Below are positions 53,439-53,932 of a stretch of DNA of 53,932 nucleotides, piece after piece (position 1 is the stretch's first letter; every line of letters starts with the position of its first letter). The notes beneath the pieces are model-generated. The model saw only the letters and a list, made by a program, of their open reading frames with translations. It was not told the DNA's origin and did no database searches. The stretch comes from Candidatus Woesearchaeota archaeon (GTDB lineage: Archaea; Nanobdellota; Nanobdellia; Woesearchaeales; GCA-2686295), in the NCBI GenBank assembly GCA_016784125.1, contig JADHVI010000005.1, positions 1-53,932 of the forward strand. The letters run 5' to 3'. The translations under genes were made by a program, and so were the position numbers.

Positions 53439-53514
53439 AAACTAAAAATAAGAGAATGTATTTTTAACTATGTCCGAGATAATTCCGGAATATTTTTTGA
53501 ATGAATAGAAAATA

Positions 53515-53752
53515 TCCCCCCGCCCAGACTTTCATCCCGATTTTGCATGCTTGAGCATTACAGAAACTTGTTTCTGAACCTCAAAAACCCAGGGTTTTTG
53601 TAGGAAGCGAAACATACTTTGTCTTCAATGGGCAAAACCGTTGTTTTGAACCGGGGACCTTTCGGTCTCGACTGGCTACATTTCATTCATACCCTTCGGG
53701 TTAGTCATATAGCATCTACAGCCGAACGCTCTAGCCGCTGAGCTACGGGGGG
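53515..53752 (-). tRNA. tRNA-Tyr(GUA) with two introns
   Basis: The acceptor stem is CCCCCCG/CGGGGGG with discriminator A at 53515; CCA is not encoded. D-arm GCTC-AGCGGCTA-GAGC. The anticodon stem TTCGG/CCGAA closes CTGTAGA after removal of a 49-nt intron (about 53667-53715). The T-stem CCCGG/CTGGG is split by a second, 116-nt intron (53529-53644) in the T-loop, between positions 59 and 60. The three exons (37, 22 and 14 nt) add up to 73 nt, the expected length. TATA ATTTTATAAAC lies about 31 nt upstream. Confidence 0.9.
53529..53644 (-). other. T-loop intron of tRNA-Tyr
   Basis: The exon T-loop bases TTCA pair with TGAA near the intron's end to give the 4-bp central helix of a bulge-helix-bulge. 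The 3-nt bulges AA|A and AG|T place both cuts exactly. Inside, CGGTTTTGC pairs with GCAAAATCG (9 bp, one wobble), and two perfect hairpins follow: AAAAACCC/GGGTTTTT and CAGAAAC/GTTTCTG. There is no reading frame. Confidence 0.82.
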
Positions 53753-53810
53753 AATAGAGGAGAAAAATTTGTGTTCGTTTATAAAATTTGTTATAGAAAG
53801 AACAATTTGT

Positions 53811-53932
53811 TTACATGTAACTTGCAAATACTCTTCTGAAATGATATCCATGTATTGCAAATGTTATTGCTACAGGAAACTGCGAAGGCCTTTTGAATAG
53901 TGTCCAGAAAAAGAGTTGCCAGTATTGAGCTC
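53811..53932 (-). CDS. C-terminal end of a radical SAM (B12-binding, DUF4070-like) protein, partial
   Basis: The last 39 codons of a minus-strand frame run off the window's right edge and stop at TAA (53811-53813). The sequence WQLFFWTLFKRPSQFPVAIT and AIHGYHFRRVFASYM resembles the C-terminal tail of B12-binding radical SAM proteins with a DUF4070 end. The rest lies outside the window, so the family call is tentative. The tRNA-Tyr gene is downstream on the same strand. Confidence 0.5.
   Translation of the reverse strand, partial: AQYWQLFFWTLFKRPSQFPVAITFAIHGYHFRRVFASYM

Noticed and set aside
53439-53514. Possible small RNA between the nuclease-like gene and tRNA-Tyr
   Set aside because: Only 76 bp, no box C/D or H/ACA signature and no stable hairpin seen.

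Overview
The window is a stretch of an AT-rich, compact archaeal chromosome. The evidence is archaeal-type translation and transcription genes (EF-1A, EF-2, S10, S12, S28e, L24e, L7Ae, L30e, RNA polymerase subunits H, B'', B', A', A'', NusA-KH), archaeal Elp3 and Kae1, an AbrB/PhoU regulator, TATA boxes about 26 nt upstream of many start codons (frequent leaderless starts), and tRNA genes carrying BHB-type introns. A PGF-pre-PGF surface protein, split rpoA and rpoB genes and many small unknown genes point to a DPANN lineage, perhaps Woesearchaeota or Pacearchaeota. The exact lineage is an inference.

Layout. 1-5.1 kb: the 3' part of a very large Ig/FN3-repeat surface protein and a small membrane protein. 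5.2-10.4 kb: a chaperone operon grpE-dnaK-(OLD-family ATPase/TOPRIM)-dnaJ. 10.4-15.4 kb: a methyltransferase, unknown genes, a tandem deoxyribosyltransferase-like protein, Kae1 and a Nudix enzyme. 15.5-22.1 kb (minus strand): L7Ae, S28e, L24e, ndk, adk, MazG-like, EF-2, EF-1A, S10. 22.2-26.5 kb: an unknown gene 1 bp upstream of a bifunctional class A penicillin-binding protein (GT51 plus transpeptidase), convergent with a divergent cis-prenyltransferase. 26.5-36.1 kb: a Tat lipoprotein, unknown genes, prepilin peptidase, a 2H phosphoesterase, two HIT-like proteins with altered histidine triads, PhoU-like, Elp3, a DUF5752-like protein, an RsmB/NSUN methyltransferase and an unknown helical protein. 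36-39 kb: a 947-aa multi-PAS hybrid histidine kinase. 39-48.3 kb (minus strand): rpoH-rpoB''-rpoB'-rpoA'-rpoA''-L30e-nusA-(unknown)-S12. 48.3-53.9 kb: intron-containing tRNA-Lys and tRNA-Asp, a response regulator and membrane histidine kinase, a frameshifted membrane glycosyltransferase, a HAD phosphatase, a PD-(D/E)XK-like protein, a tRNA-Tyr with two introns, and the 3' end of a probable radical SAM gene.

The main discovery candidate is the penicillin-binding protein. Its GT51 motifs and all three transpeptidase motifs (SxxK, SxN, KSG) are intact, it sits between ordinary archaeal genes, and it has an archaeal-style promoter and an unknown partner gene. Other signals are the OLD-family ATPase inside the Hsp70 operon, a tRNA-Tyr with a BHB intron in the T-loop as well as one in the anticodon loop, a recurring CAAAAA(T)/(A)TTTTTG hairpin in the spacers of translation and RNA polymerase genes, a kink-turn-like element in the L7Ae leader, and hairpins that enclose ribosome binding sites.

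Functionally the window is mostly core information processing, protein folding, nucleotide metabolism and tRNA modification, with cell-surface functions (surface protein, pilin processing, lipid-linked glycan assembly) and two-component signalling.
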